This document shows positions 9,422 to 17,983 of a DNA stretch of 42,469 bases, piece by piece. Below the pieces are notes generated by a model. That model was not told the origin of the DNA. It did no database searches and was given only the letters and a program-made list of their open reading frames with translations. Location of the stretch: contig JADJIH010000026.1 in NCBI GenBank assembly GCA_016707115.1, forward strand, positions 1-42,469. The letters run 5' to 3'. Every line of letters begins with the position of its first letter. Position 1 is the first letter of the stretch. Position numbers and translations under genes: made by a program. This DNA is from Ignavibacteriales bacterium. Its GTDB lineage: Bacteria; Bacteroidota; Ignavibacteria; Ignavibacteriales; Ignavibacteriaceae.

Positions 9422-9769
9422 ATGGATTTTGAAGATTTTACAAGAGAAGTCGTGGGAGATGTTTTAATTGAAAAAGTTAACTTTTCCAGAGCTACTTTTA
9501 AAGAAGCTCAGGAGTTTAAAGATAGACTTGTTTACGACATACTAATGAACAATGAAAAGATTATAATAGATCTAAGCAGCTGTGAATATATCGATTCTAC
9601 TTTTCTTGGCGCATTAGTTGTTATTCTTAAGAAAATGGCTGAGCGCAGTGGAGAGATTAAATATGTCATTCCACAACCTTCGGCTTTATATCTATTTAAG
9701 ATTACTGGTTTATATGGTGTACTTAATCTATATAGAAACAGAGAAGAAGCAATAAGTAGTTTTGCTTAG
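9422..9769 (+). CDS. STAS-domain protein (anti-sigma factor antagonist type)
   Basis: STAS proteins of the SpoIIAA type bind or release an anti-sigma or switch kinase depending on phosphorylation of a conserved serine. The frame has an upstream ATG at 9383, but AAGGAG at 9411-9416 points to the ATG at 9422, giving 115 residues. The core matches the family: KIIIDLSSCEYIDSTFLGAL, where the serine of IDST (about residue 59) is the expected phosphorylation site, followed by a helix (VVILKKMAERSG) and the closing strand and helix (KYVIPQPSALYLFKITGLYG). No partner kinase or phosphatase lies in the window. Confidence 0.88.
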   Translation: MDFEDFTREVVGDVLIEKVNFSRATFKEAQEFKDRLVYDILMNNEKIIIDLSSCEYIDSTFLGALVVILKKMAERSGEIKYVIPQPSALYLFKITGLYGVLNLYRNREEAISSFA

Positions 9770-9817
9770 TTGGTTTCTGATTTTCTGGTTATCATAATAA
9801 ATAATTACGGGTGCTTT

Positions 9818-9931
9818 ATGGAAACAATAGTTTTATCAATAGTCTTTGTTGTTATAATAGGCTTCTGTTACTCCTTGTGGAAAGCTGCTGTTAATGAAGA
9901 GAAAAAAGAAATTAAAAAATTGTTTCATTGA
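9818..9931 (+). CDS. Single-helix small membrane protein, 37 residues
   Basis: ATG at 9818 opens METIVLSIVFVVIIGFCYSL, one clean membrane helix, followed by a charged cytoplasmic-type tail (WKAAVNEEKKEIKKLFH). It lies 48 bases behind the STAS gene in the same direction and is followed 29 bases later by a terminator, which supports it as the last cistron of that transcript. The ribosome-binding site is weak (ACGGGTG). Function unknown. Confidence 0.6.
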   Translation: METIVLSIVFVVIIGFCYSLWKAAVNEEKKEIKKLFH

Positions 9932-9959
9932 TTTGTAATTTATAACCATTCTATGTTTT

Positions 9960-9987
9960 AGACCGCAGCTAATGCGGTCTTTCTATT
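9960..9987 (+). terminator. Rho-independent terminator
   Basis: AGACCGCA-GCTAA-TGCGGTCT followed by TTCTATTTT. It closes the STAS/small-membrane-protein transcript. Confidence 0.85.
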
Positions 9988-10059
9988 TTAAACCATTTTA
10001 CTAACAACTTATCTTGCACCAAACTTTGAGAAACTATGGCTTTTCGTTATTTTTACAAC

Positions 10060-10131
10060 GCATCCGTAGCTCAGTTGGTAGAGCAGTAGACTCTTAATCT
10101 ATTGGTCGGGGGTTCGAGTCCCCCGGGTGTA
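10060..10131 (+). tRNA. tRNA-Lys, anticodon CTT (one base short)
   Basis: The D arm (TAGCTCAGTTGGTAGAGC), an anticodon arm GTAGA-CTCTTAA-TCTAT with anticodon CTT, and a T arm GGGGG-TTCGAGT-CCCCC are all clear. The acceptor 5' strand GCATCCG pairs well with CGGGTGT, but only if that strand starts with a C already used by the T stem. One C is therefore missing from the run of C at 10120-10124, and the gene is 72 bases instead of the normal 73. This fits the homopolymer indels seen elsewhere. CCA is not encoded. Confidence 0.9.
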
Positions 10132-10164
10132 CAGATAAGAAAGTTTAACGGTTTTATGTAAAAA

Positions 10165-10190
10165 TTCCCTCTAAAAATTGAGGGTTTTTT
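10165..10190 (+). terminator. Rho-independent terminator behind tRNA-Lys
   Basis: CCCTC (10167-10171), loop TAAAAATT, GAGGG (10180-10184), then six T. It lies about 35 bases behind the tRNA end. Confidence 0.8.
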
Positions 10191-10265
10191 ACTTTTAAAT
10201 CACTTTTTAACTTGCACACGTTTTGAAAGACTAAATATTACATCTTCTTATATTTATCGGAGAAA

Positions 10266-11162
10266 ATGATTTTGAAAACAATTTTTTATACAATTTCAGT
10301 TATAACAATATTTGCACTTTCTGTTCAAGCACAGAATTATGAAGATACTTTAATGATCTATGGCCGTAATAGATTTTATAAAACACATCTGCCATTAGGA
10401 TATAATTTACAAAAACAATATCCGGTAGTTTTTGTTTTTCATGGCGGATTAGGAAATCCGGATTTGACCGAAAAACAAACTGGTTTTTCTAAAAAAGCAG
10501 ACGAAGAAGGATTTATAGTTGTATATCCCTATGGTACTGGTTCATTTGATAAAAAACTTTTAACATGGAATACCTGGGATTGCTGCGGATATGCAGACAA
10601 GAAAAATATTAACGATGTTGATTTTATAAAAGCAGTTCTGGCAGAAATAAAGTCTAAACATAGTATTGATGAGAAGAGAATTTATGCCGCTGGTTTATCT
10701 AACGGCGGAATGATGTGCTATCTCCTAGCTTGCGAATTGCCAGAATATTTTGCCTCGGTTGCACCTGTTGCAGCAACAATGTTTGATACTGTTTCTTGCA
10801 ATTCTAACGCTGAGGTTTCATTAATAATTTTCAATAGCCTTAATGATCAACACATTCCTTACGACGGTGGAATTGGTGAAGAGTCTTTGGTTGATGTTGA
10901 AAAACTTCCTGTTGAAACAGTTGTTAGCTTGTGGGTAAATAAATATAACGCAATTCTTATGAGCAAATCTGAAAGTTCTTTTTTTCATAAAACCAATTAC
11001 AAAAACAATAATGGAACTGAAGTAGTTTTATATAAAATGCTTAGTGGCGGACACTCGTGGCCGGGCGGAGAGAAAATCAGAAAGTTTGGTGATGCCCCGG
11101 TTAAAAGTGTTTCTGCAACAGATTTGATTTGGGAATTTTTTAAGAATAATCCGAAACACTAA
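10266..11162 (+). CDS. Secreted PHB-depolymerase/feruloyl-esterase-like hydrolase (LpqC family)
   Basis: A 298-residue alpha/beta hydrolase with a signal peptide (MILKTIFYTISVITIFALSV, cleavage near QAQ-N). Visible family marks are FHGGLGNP at residues 58-65 (oxyanion region), a nucleophile elbow GLSNGG with Ser145, the Asp in LNDQHIPYDGG, and the His in GGHSWPGG near the C-terminus. This set is that of the LpqC/PHB-depolymerase group (COG3509), whose members cleave polyester or feruloyl esters outside the cell. The exact substrate cannot be told. CGGAGAA precedes the ATG. It directly follows the tRNA terminator and converges on the serine dehydratase gene, sharing stop-codon bases. Confidence 0.85.
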   Translation: MILKTIFYTISVITIFALSVQAQNYEDTLMIYGRNRFYKTHLPLGYNLQKQYPVVFVFHGGLGNPDLTEKQTGFSKKADEEGFIVVYPYGTGSFDKKLLTWNTWDCCGYADKKNINDVDFIKAVLAEIKSKHSIDEKRIYAAGLSNGGMMCYLLACELPEYFASVAPVAATMFDTVSCNSNAEVSLIIFNSLNDQHIPYDGGIGEESLVDVEKLPVETVVSLWVNKYNAILMSKSESSFFHKTNYKNNNGTEVVLYKMLSGGHSWPGGEKIRKFGDAPVKSVSATDLIWEFFKNNPKH

Positions 11163-12352
11163 ACATCTAGCAAAGCCATTCCGCCCTCTGATGTTTCTTT
11201 GTAAATGCTTGGCAAATCATGCCCTGTTTGATTCATGGTTTTAACAATCTTATCAAACGATACTAAATGTCTTCCGTCAGATAGCAAGGCAAAGGTTGAA
11301 GTGTTTAGTGCCCGTTCTGCTGCAAATGCATTTCTTTCTATACAAGGAACCTGAACCAAACCATTAATCGGATCACAAGTTAAACCAAGATGGTGTTCGA
11401 TTCCCATTTCTGCAGCATACTCAATTTGATATGGAGTTCCGCCAAGTAATTGTGTAGCAGCCGCAGAAGCCATCGCGCATGCCGTTCCGATTTCTCCCTG
11501 GCATCCAACCTTTGCTCCTGAAATTGATGCATTTTCTTTAACAATATTTCCTACTAATCCCGCAGTTGCTAACGCCCGTAAAATTTTATCATCAGAAAAA
11601 GTAAAACTATCTTGCAGATATTTTAAAACAGCAGGAACAACACCGCTTGAGCCACAGGTTGGTGCAGTAACAATTTTTCCACCGGAAGCATTTTCTTCTG
11701 TGACAGCAAGTGCATAAGAAAATATTAAAGTTTTTTCTTTAAGTGATCCGCTAAAATTTTTTGCACGAACAAAGTATGATGATGCTTTTCTAGCTAAACC
11801 TAATCCGCCGGGTAATATTCCTTCGCTATCAATTCCACGTTTGATTGAATCCTGCATGATTGACCAGGCTTCACGCAGATGATCATATATTTCTTTTCCT
11901 TCTGTTAATTCTACATACTCCCAAAATGATCTACCGGATTTTTTTGACCAGCTGATTAGATCTTTCATTGTGGTTAAATCATAAACCTTGTTTTCGTTTT
12001 CATCACTTTCAAAGTCTGTAATCTTTCCGCCGCCCACGCTGTAAACAGTCCATTCGTCTAAAAATTTTTGGTCTACATCAAACGCTTCTAGCTTTAATGC
12101 ATTGGGGTGTTTTGTTAAAAATGTTTCAGGGCGCCATTCAATCGTTAGTTCCTGCGGATGAAGTGCTTGAGTAAGAGCAACATCTGTAAGGTGTCCTTTG
12201 CCCGTTGCCGCTAAACTGCCAAATAGAGTTACCTTAAAACTTCTGGCTGTTGGGTGTTTTGATTTAAAAAATTTCAGCAGCTTTTTCGGTCCCATTGTAT
12301 GGCTGCTTGATGGGCCATTACCAATTCTAAAAATTTCTTTTATTGATTCCAT
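11159..12352 (-). CDS. sdaA: L-serine ammonia-lyase (L-serine dehydratase), single-chain iron-sulfur type
   Basis: Converts L-serine to pyruvate and ammonia with a [4Fe-4S] cluster. The N-terminal part has the beta-domain signature IFRIGNGPSSSHTMGPKK. The C-terminal part has the cluster and active-site motifs TAPTCGSSGVVPAVL, GCQGEIGTACAMA and GLTCDPINGLVQVPCIERNA. The frame is open upstream to 12403, but the conserved protein starts MESIKEIF, so ATG 12352 is chosen (397 residues, somewhat shorter than the ~455 of the E. coli type; the linker between the domains is short). It converges on the esterase gene with a 4-base overlap of the stop codons (CTAA at 11159-11162). Confidence 0.93.
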   Translation of the reverse strand: MESIKEIFRIGNGPSSSHTMGPKKLLKFFKSKHPTARSFKVTLFGSLAATGKGHLTDVALTQALHPQELTIEWRPETFLTKHPNALKLEAFDVDQKFLDEWTVYSVGGGKITDFESDENENKVYDLTTMKDLISWSKKSGRSFWEYVELTEGKEIYDHLREAWSIMQDSIKRGIDSEGILPGGLGLARKASSYFVRAKNFSGSLKEKTLIFSYALAVTEENASGGKIVTAPTCGSSGVVPAVLKYLQDSFTFSDDKILRALATAGLVGNIVKENASISGAKVGCQGEIGTACAMASAAATQLLGGTPYQIEYAAEMGIEHHLGLTCDPINGLVQVPCIERNAFAAERALNTSTFALLSDGRHLVSFDKIVKTMNQTGHDLPSIYKETSEGGMALLDV

Positions 12353-12458
12353 TGTCTGTAACTCTTCATTGTTGCAAACCAAATTTACGAAGTTTGCTGG
12401 CAAAAATATTAATCAATATATGATAATTGTAACCTTTGCGTTTACATTTAAAACAGAA

Positions 12459-12485
12459 AAGGGACACTCTAATCAAGTGTCCCTT
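12459..12485 (-). terminator. Rho-independent terminator behind the DUF5666 repeat gene
   Basis: Perfect 10-base arms AAGGGACACT / AGTGTCCCTT with a 7-base loop; read on the minus strand it is followed by TTCTGTTTT. It separates the T9SS cargo gene from the serine dehydratase gene downstream. Confidence 0.85.
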
Positions 12486-12500
12486 AAAAACAACTAATTA

Positions 12501-14481
12501 TTATTTGAGAAGCATCATTTTTCTAACCTGTACTTGATTACCGCTCTCTAATCTGTATATATAGAAACCTGAGCTTAAGCCATCGGCATTAAAGTTTATG
12601 TTATGAGTCCCTCTGGTCAAATTTTTATTTATCAAGGTTGCCATTTCTTCACCAATTGCATTGAACACTTTTAATGTTACAAACTGATCAGTCTGGATTG
12701 AGAATGATATTGTTGTTGATGGATTGAATGGATTTGGATAATTCTGTTCGAGAACAAACATATCAACTGTAACCGGTGATTCTTCAATACTTGTTGGCGA
12801 GCTTAATTTTGATTGAATCTGTAATGCTGTTTTGTTTGATGAAGCATCTACTGCAGCCCAAACAATAACTTGCTGACCAGATATTAACTGACTTGCATTG
12901 ATAACATTATAGTTGTTATCTATTACAATCGTTTGGTTGTTGATAACATAGTTACCAGTTGGAAGCTGTATTGCAGAACCGTTTACGATTCCGCTAAAGC
13001 CATTAACTTTAGAGAAGTTCATTCCGTCTTCAATTTTAATTCGTAGAGCCAACAAAGTGCTGTCTATATTACTGATCATCTTAACTTCAACAAACTGATC
13101 CACGCTTAAATCACTAAACCCAATAGTCTGATTTGCATGATTTAGATAAACAGTATTCTCATTAACAAAAACAACCAGGCCATTTAATTCTATGCTGTTA
13201 ATATTTATTGCTGTAACTCTTCCAAAGATTTCTATGTCTTCATTACCTTCAATCTTAATTCTTAAAGCTTTGGCTGTTGATGTTCCGGTTTTTGTTCCTT
13301 TTACTTCAACAAGCTGCCCTAATAGCAATGAAGAGTAAGAAATTGGATTGTTCAAGTGATCAAGAACCTGTGTTGTGCTGTCTACAGAGAATGTAATTCC
13401 ACCGACTACAAGAGAGACTTCTGTTAATTCTGTGATGTTTCCTTTTAATTCAATTTCGTTTCTAACAAAATCTTCAATTTGAATTCTGCTTGCATAATAT
13501 GAACCATCTTGCTTTTTAAACCCTTTTACTTCAACCCACATTCCAACAACTAAGGATGAAATTGTAACCGGCATTCTGTTATCATCAAGAAAAACAGTAT
13601 TAGAATCTGTAACAAAAGTTATTCCGTTTATTGTTACGTCTGATCCAAGAATGCTTTCTATTTGTGCAGTAAACTCAATTTCATTTTCGGGCATATCTTC
13701 AAGTTTTATTCTTACAGCAAGATATGAGTTATCAAGCTGCTTGTAAGCTTTAACTTCAACTCTGTCACCGATATTCAAATCACTAAAATAGATTGGCATT
13801 CTATCGTGATTTAGAATTACTGTTTGTGCATCAACAAAAAACTCATATTGGCCAAGAACAATACTATTTGCGGTTTTGTTGTCTATAAGAGCTGTTATTT
13901 CCAATTCACCATTATGTTGATTATGATCATCTTCTGTTTTAACTCTTGTTGCAAGCAGATCGCCGTTTGTTTGCAGTTCAGCTTTTACTTCCAGAAGAAG
14001 TCCTACTGAAATTTGTTCAAATGAAAATGTGTTTCCGTTTCTGCCTCTGTATTCGGTGTTAGCATCAACATAAAATGTGCTGCCGTTGATAACAAAAGAA
14101 ACTGTACCGACTTCTGTAACATATCCTGTTAGTTCAACTTCATTTTCATTGTTCAACCCGTCTTCAGATTTAACTCTTGAAGCTAGAAAAGTGCCACTGC
14201 CATTATTGTCGGCTTGTACTTCCACAAGATCGTTTAACTGGAAATATGAAAATGTTACTGTTGAATTACTTGGTCCTCGAAATTCAGTGCTTCCATCGAC
14301 ATAAATTGTATTGCCCTGTACAATTAAATAATCAGAACCGAGTTCTGTTATATTGCCAGTTACTTCTAGATCATCGTATCGCGAATAAGTTTATGCTGCT
14401 TATAAGCATCACAAGTGGTATTAGAAAAACTTTACTAACGTTTAGCAAAGTAAATCTGGAAAGTGTTAGATGTGTTTTCAT
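12501..14481 (-). CDS. Secreted T9SS cargo with seven DUF5666-like repeats (one frameshift)
   Basis: ATG at 14481 follows AAGGAGT and opens an N-terminal signal segment (SKVFLIPLVMLISSINLFA). A one-base break near 14383 (GCGATACGATGATC) separates it from the long downstream frame, which merges to ~660 residues. The body is seven tandem repeats of about 74 residues, each of the form 'IE-x-G-x-ITE...G-x-x-F-x-VD-x-x-T...(S/F)-x-L-x-x-G-x-x-VEV-K-(G/A)...LA-x-RIK-x-ED', which matches DUF5666. The last ~95 residues are a type A sorting domain: EQNYPNPFNPSTTISFSI, VFNAIGEEMATL, and the closing GFYIYRLESGN plus a basic end. Cargo of this type is taken over the outer membrane and attached or released. 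The repeat function is unknown. Confidence 0.85.
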
Positions 14482-14671
14482 TGTGTACTCCTTTTATATT
14501 GTGTTTGTGTTTATTGGATGAACTTTATTTTAATCTTCCCATTTACCGAACAAGTGTGTGTCTTAACATTAAAGTGACATGTGATTTGATTTTTAAATAA
14601 TCCTTGTGAAACAAATCAAAGCTTGATTGTTATTAGTGCGGGATTGAATATCTATGAAAGAATGTTTTTAA

Positions 14672-14703
14672 AAAAACCGAAACTAATTATCGTTTCGGTT
14701 TTT
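14672..14703 (-). terminator. Rho-independent terminator
   Basis: AAAAACCGAAAC - TAATTATC - GTTTCGGTTTTT, 12-base arms. It ends the minus-strand T9SS cargo gene at 14741 and could work in both directions. Confidence 0.85.
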
Positions 14704-14740
14704 ATAAAAGAGGATGAAGTATAATTGTTTTATTAAAGAT

Positions 14741-16332
14741 TTATTTCATCAAAGCAATTTTTTGTGATAGACGTATTGAGTTTGCCTCTAATGAAACGAT
14801 GTAAATTCCTGATGCAAAACCACTGGCATTAAAGCTTACTTCATTTATGCCAGATGAAAATATTTGATTGCTAATTTCTGCAATTTCTTCTCCTAATAAA
14901 TTATAAACCTTAATGTTTACAATTTGTGGTGAGGAAAGCGAAAAGAAATTGTTGTAGCAGGATTAAATGGATTCGGATAATTTGGATATAATTTTATTTC
15001 TTCGGGAACAAAACCTTCCTCTATTTCAACATCTGTTAATGTGAATTGTATGTTTAATTGATACTGGTTTTGGTTTTGCGGACTAATTGTAAATGTGCTG
15101 CTAGTCGCGTTTGGAAATCCAACCTTTTGAGCAACAAGTTGATATGAGCCATAAGGTAAATTACTGATATAAAACCGGCCATCCTCTTTTCCAAAGTTAT
15201 AAGAATAAAGCTGGTTGTTGGACAGGGATTTTGCAAATACTGTAATTCCATCAAATTGCTCGGCATCTAAAAACGGAAGCGAAATGTTTCCATATGCTCC
15301 ACCACCGCCATAAGAGGAATCTCTTTCCAGATAGAGATTTTTATTTGTTATCGTTTGGTTTACAAAAACTGAGTCCGCATTCTGCCAGAAAATAGATGCT
15401 GAGTTTTGACTATTAAAATATGTTGGAAGAAAATAATCAGAATATCCCTGAACAAAATAATATGTGCTGTCTTCAACATTAATGTTATAACTTCCATCAG
15501 ATCTAACAAAACCAGCATACACGGATGAATCAGAAGCCAATGGATTTTGTTTTAACAATGTTGGCGTATGTGTTCCTTTTCTAATAATTACAACCCCTTT
15601 ATCTATTGGAGTTCCATAAACAGAATCAATTACAACTCCCGAAACTGAAAATCCGGTATTGTTTATAACAGGAAGAACCAAATCCACATTAACTGTTTGT
15701 CCAGAGTCAAGAAGAACAGATTGCGCAAAATATGGATCGGGAGTATTACCCGAAAACATTACCCGGTATCCCTCCTTCTCGGCCGCAACGGTATAATCTC
15801 CAGTTGGTAATTGTATATTGTAGTTGCCGGAAATATCTGTTAATGTTGAATCGAAAAGATAAATCCCGTAATAAAAAAAGAAGATTTTAGAATTTGGCAA
15901 GGGAGTTAATGCTTCGTCTGATATTATCCCAGAACAAGTTCCAAAATCGTCATCGAAGAAATCGATTTTGATTCTTAAATCTCTTGGACTTTCAGAATCA
16001 TTGCTGTATACCCAAACAGTGTCTGCGGTATCGTTTACTGTAATATTATAAAAATTTGTTAAAGTAATATTTAGTCTTATAGTATCGCCGGGATTTACAG
16101 CAATAGGCAATTGCGGATGATTTTCAAAATCTAAAATATAATGTGGTTTTGTTGCAGATAGACTATCTATATAAAGTACTTGGTCTCCGTCATTATATAT
16201 ATATGCATAATCAAATCTGCTAAAAATATCTTCAAACTTAATATTTCTCGGCTCAATCTTAATATCCGGCTGAGCGATTAAGTTAAAGGCTTGGCTTAGT
16301 ATTAATAAAAATGTAAAATAATATTTATTCAT
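14741..16332 (-). CDS. Secreted T9SS cargo with carboxypeptidase-regulatory-like repeats (one frameshift)
   Basis: ATG 16332 is preferred over the GTG two codons upstream. The merged protein is ~530 residues: signal peptide (MNKYYFTFLLILSQAFNLIA), an N-terminal beta-sandwich with IKIEPRNIKFEDIF and NPGDTIRLNITLTN (ASPM/Hydin-like appearance), then three carboxypeptidase-regulatory-like domains (LTDISGNYNIQLPTGDYTVA; FVRSDGSYNINV; EDGRFYISNLPYGSYQLVAQ). The sorting domain starts LYPNYPNPFNPATTISF; the frame breaks near 14935 and continues as IVNIKVYNLLGEEIAEI to GIYIVSLEAN and the stop at 14741. It is transcribed divergently from the sigma/anti-sigma/CHAT operon with only 66 bases between, so the two may share control. 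Likely a surface or extracellular matrix protein. Confidence 0.82.
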
Positions 16333-16398
16333 AGTCACGAGTTTATTTATTTTAGTACTAATAATATGAATTTAGTGACAAATTAAAGAGAGAAAAAA

Positions 16399-16943
16399 AT
16401 CGACTTTTTAAATTTATCAAAATCAGAACTCGAATCGCTTCTTTTATCTTCAAAAGACGGGGATTCTAATGCCTTTAATAAAATTTCCGGTTACGTTAGG
16501 GAAATATCGTACTCTTATTTTCTATCTAAACATCGCGCACATAAAATAACAAACAAGGATGATGTAGACGATTTAGCTACAAATGTATATATCGCTTTTG
16601 CTGAGCAATATCACAAAATTGATGCTATTGAAAACTGGCTTAGAAGAGTGCTTTTTTAACTTTTGTGCGATGGTATAAACAAAATAACCAGCGACGAACT
16701 ATAGAATTAAATGAAGATATAACCGCAGATGATTCAAATCTCAGGACTGACGAAGGATTTGACGTGAATGCTATTTTGAAAATTCTGGATACTTTAAGTG
16801 ATGAGAAACAGGAAATTGTTAAACTACGGTTCTGGGGTGACTTGAAGTTTTCTGAGATTGCTGAAAAGCTTAATAAAAACGAGGCGGCAATAAAGAAAAT
16901 GTTTTATCGTACAATTGAAGAATTAAAAAACAAATTAGAATAA
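16399..16943 (+). CDS. ECF-type RNA polymerase sigma factor (one frameshift, start codon unclear)
   Basis: Two frames merge into ~181 residues. The first has region 2: SNAFNKISGYVREISYSYFL, then DDVDDLATNVYIAFAEQYHK and IENWLRRV. A missing T in the run at 16651-16656 breaks the frame; it resumes LTFVRWYKQNNQR and runs through region 4 (LDTLSDEKQEIVKLRFWGDL, FSEIAEKLNKNEAAIKKMFYR). No start codon is visible: the frame is closed upstream and an ATC (16399-16401) stands where an ATG is expected, behind AGAGAG, so a sequence error is possible. The anti-sigma gene follows by 61 bases. It probably directs its own operon and perhaps the divergent T9SS cargo gene. Confidence 0.82.
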
Positions 16944-17004
16944 TGTCACCTTTTAATAATTAAGATTACTAATGATTAAAGAAGCATAAAAAGGCATTTA
17001 TAAA

Positions 17005-17961
17005 ATGAACGATTTTGAAAAGATAATTGAACTTTTAGATAAAGATTCGTTAACCGCCGAAGAGAAAAATGTTCTGAGCGGGATGATAAAAAAATGATCC
17101 AGAAGCAAGTAAAATAAGCAATGCGTATTCTCAATTAAAAACTTCATTAAGCAGAAATGAACATATTGATGAAGAGTTAATGGGTGAATATGTTTTATAT
17201 AAAAATAATCTTTCATCAGAAAGATTAATAATACTTCTCTCTAAAATGGTTGAAGACCATATTAGAAAATGCGTACAATGTGAAAGGTTATTTAAAGAAT
17301 TAAATGCAGAATACTGCGATATTGATTCGTTTGTAAGCCAATCAGTCGTGGATAAGGTAAAAGAAGAAAAACTTGCCGCGTCTAAGCAATTTTTCTTGTT
17401 TAATAATTTTAATGCAGCAAAATATGTTTTTGCATCAATAGCCGCTGTTGTTGTTTTGTATTTAGGATTGTTTGCTGTTTCTTCATTTACCACTCCTGAT
17501 TATAAAAAATCTTTTCTGGATGGTGAGGATTTTTATACTACAAGAGGAAGATCGTCTGAATTATTTCAACGCGGATTAGATGCAATTGATAGAAAAGATT
17601 ACACCTCAGCAATACAATATCTGAATGATGATGTAAACAAAAGTCAAGGTGATGAATCGGTTTTTTATACCCACTTTGTTCTGGGAATAACGTATGTAAA
17701 TAAAGCTGAAAACGATTTTGTTGGTCTCTTTAAATCGTTTAGCAAAGAAGATGTACAAAAGGAATTACAAGTTTTGAAAAATCGATCAAATTGAATAACA
17801 GCGGTAAGTTTGATAATCTTAAACTTGATGCGCATTATTTTATCGGAAAATCTTATTTGATGATAGATGATAAAATATCTGCAAGTGAGCATTTGCAATT
17901 AGTTGTTGATGGCAGGGGCAGTTATTACAAAAAAGCTGAAGCCTTGATAAAAGAATTATAA
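17005..17961 (+). CDS. Zinc-finger (ZAS) membrane anti-sigma factor with periplasmic TPR-like region (two frameshifts)
   Basis: Merged length is about 318 residues. ATG 17005 opens MNDFEKIIELLDKDSLTAEE; a homopolymer error at ~17091 (A7) shifts the frame. A cytoplasmic zinc-binding anti-sigma motif H-x3-C-x2-C lies at about residues 85-92 (EDHIRKCVQCERLF). One membrane helix follows at ~139-160 (YVFASIAAVVVLYLGLFAV). The rest should be periplasmic and looks TPR-like: FQRGLDAIDRKDYTSAIQYL, THFVLGITYVNKAE, then after a second break near 17785 LDAHYFIGKSYLMIDDKISA and AEALIKEL. Known role of ZAS proteins: hold an ECF sigma factor inactive until a signal releases it. The gene lies between the sigma factor and the CHAT gene (22-base gap), which suggests one transcript. 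Confidence 0.82.
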
Positions 17962-17983
17962 TCTGTTTTAATGAACGAGAACG

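Noticed and set aside
14177..14521. 114-codon plus-strand open frame opposite the DUF5666 repeat gene
   Set aside because: Shadow frame of a well-supported minus-strand gene with its own signal peptide and ribosome-binding site.
17091..17100. Programmed frameshifting at the A7 run of the anti-sigma gene (and similar runs elsewhere)
   Set aside because: The same kind of break occurs in rpoD, transporters and the tRNA, so sequence error explains all of them more simply.
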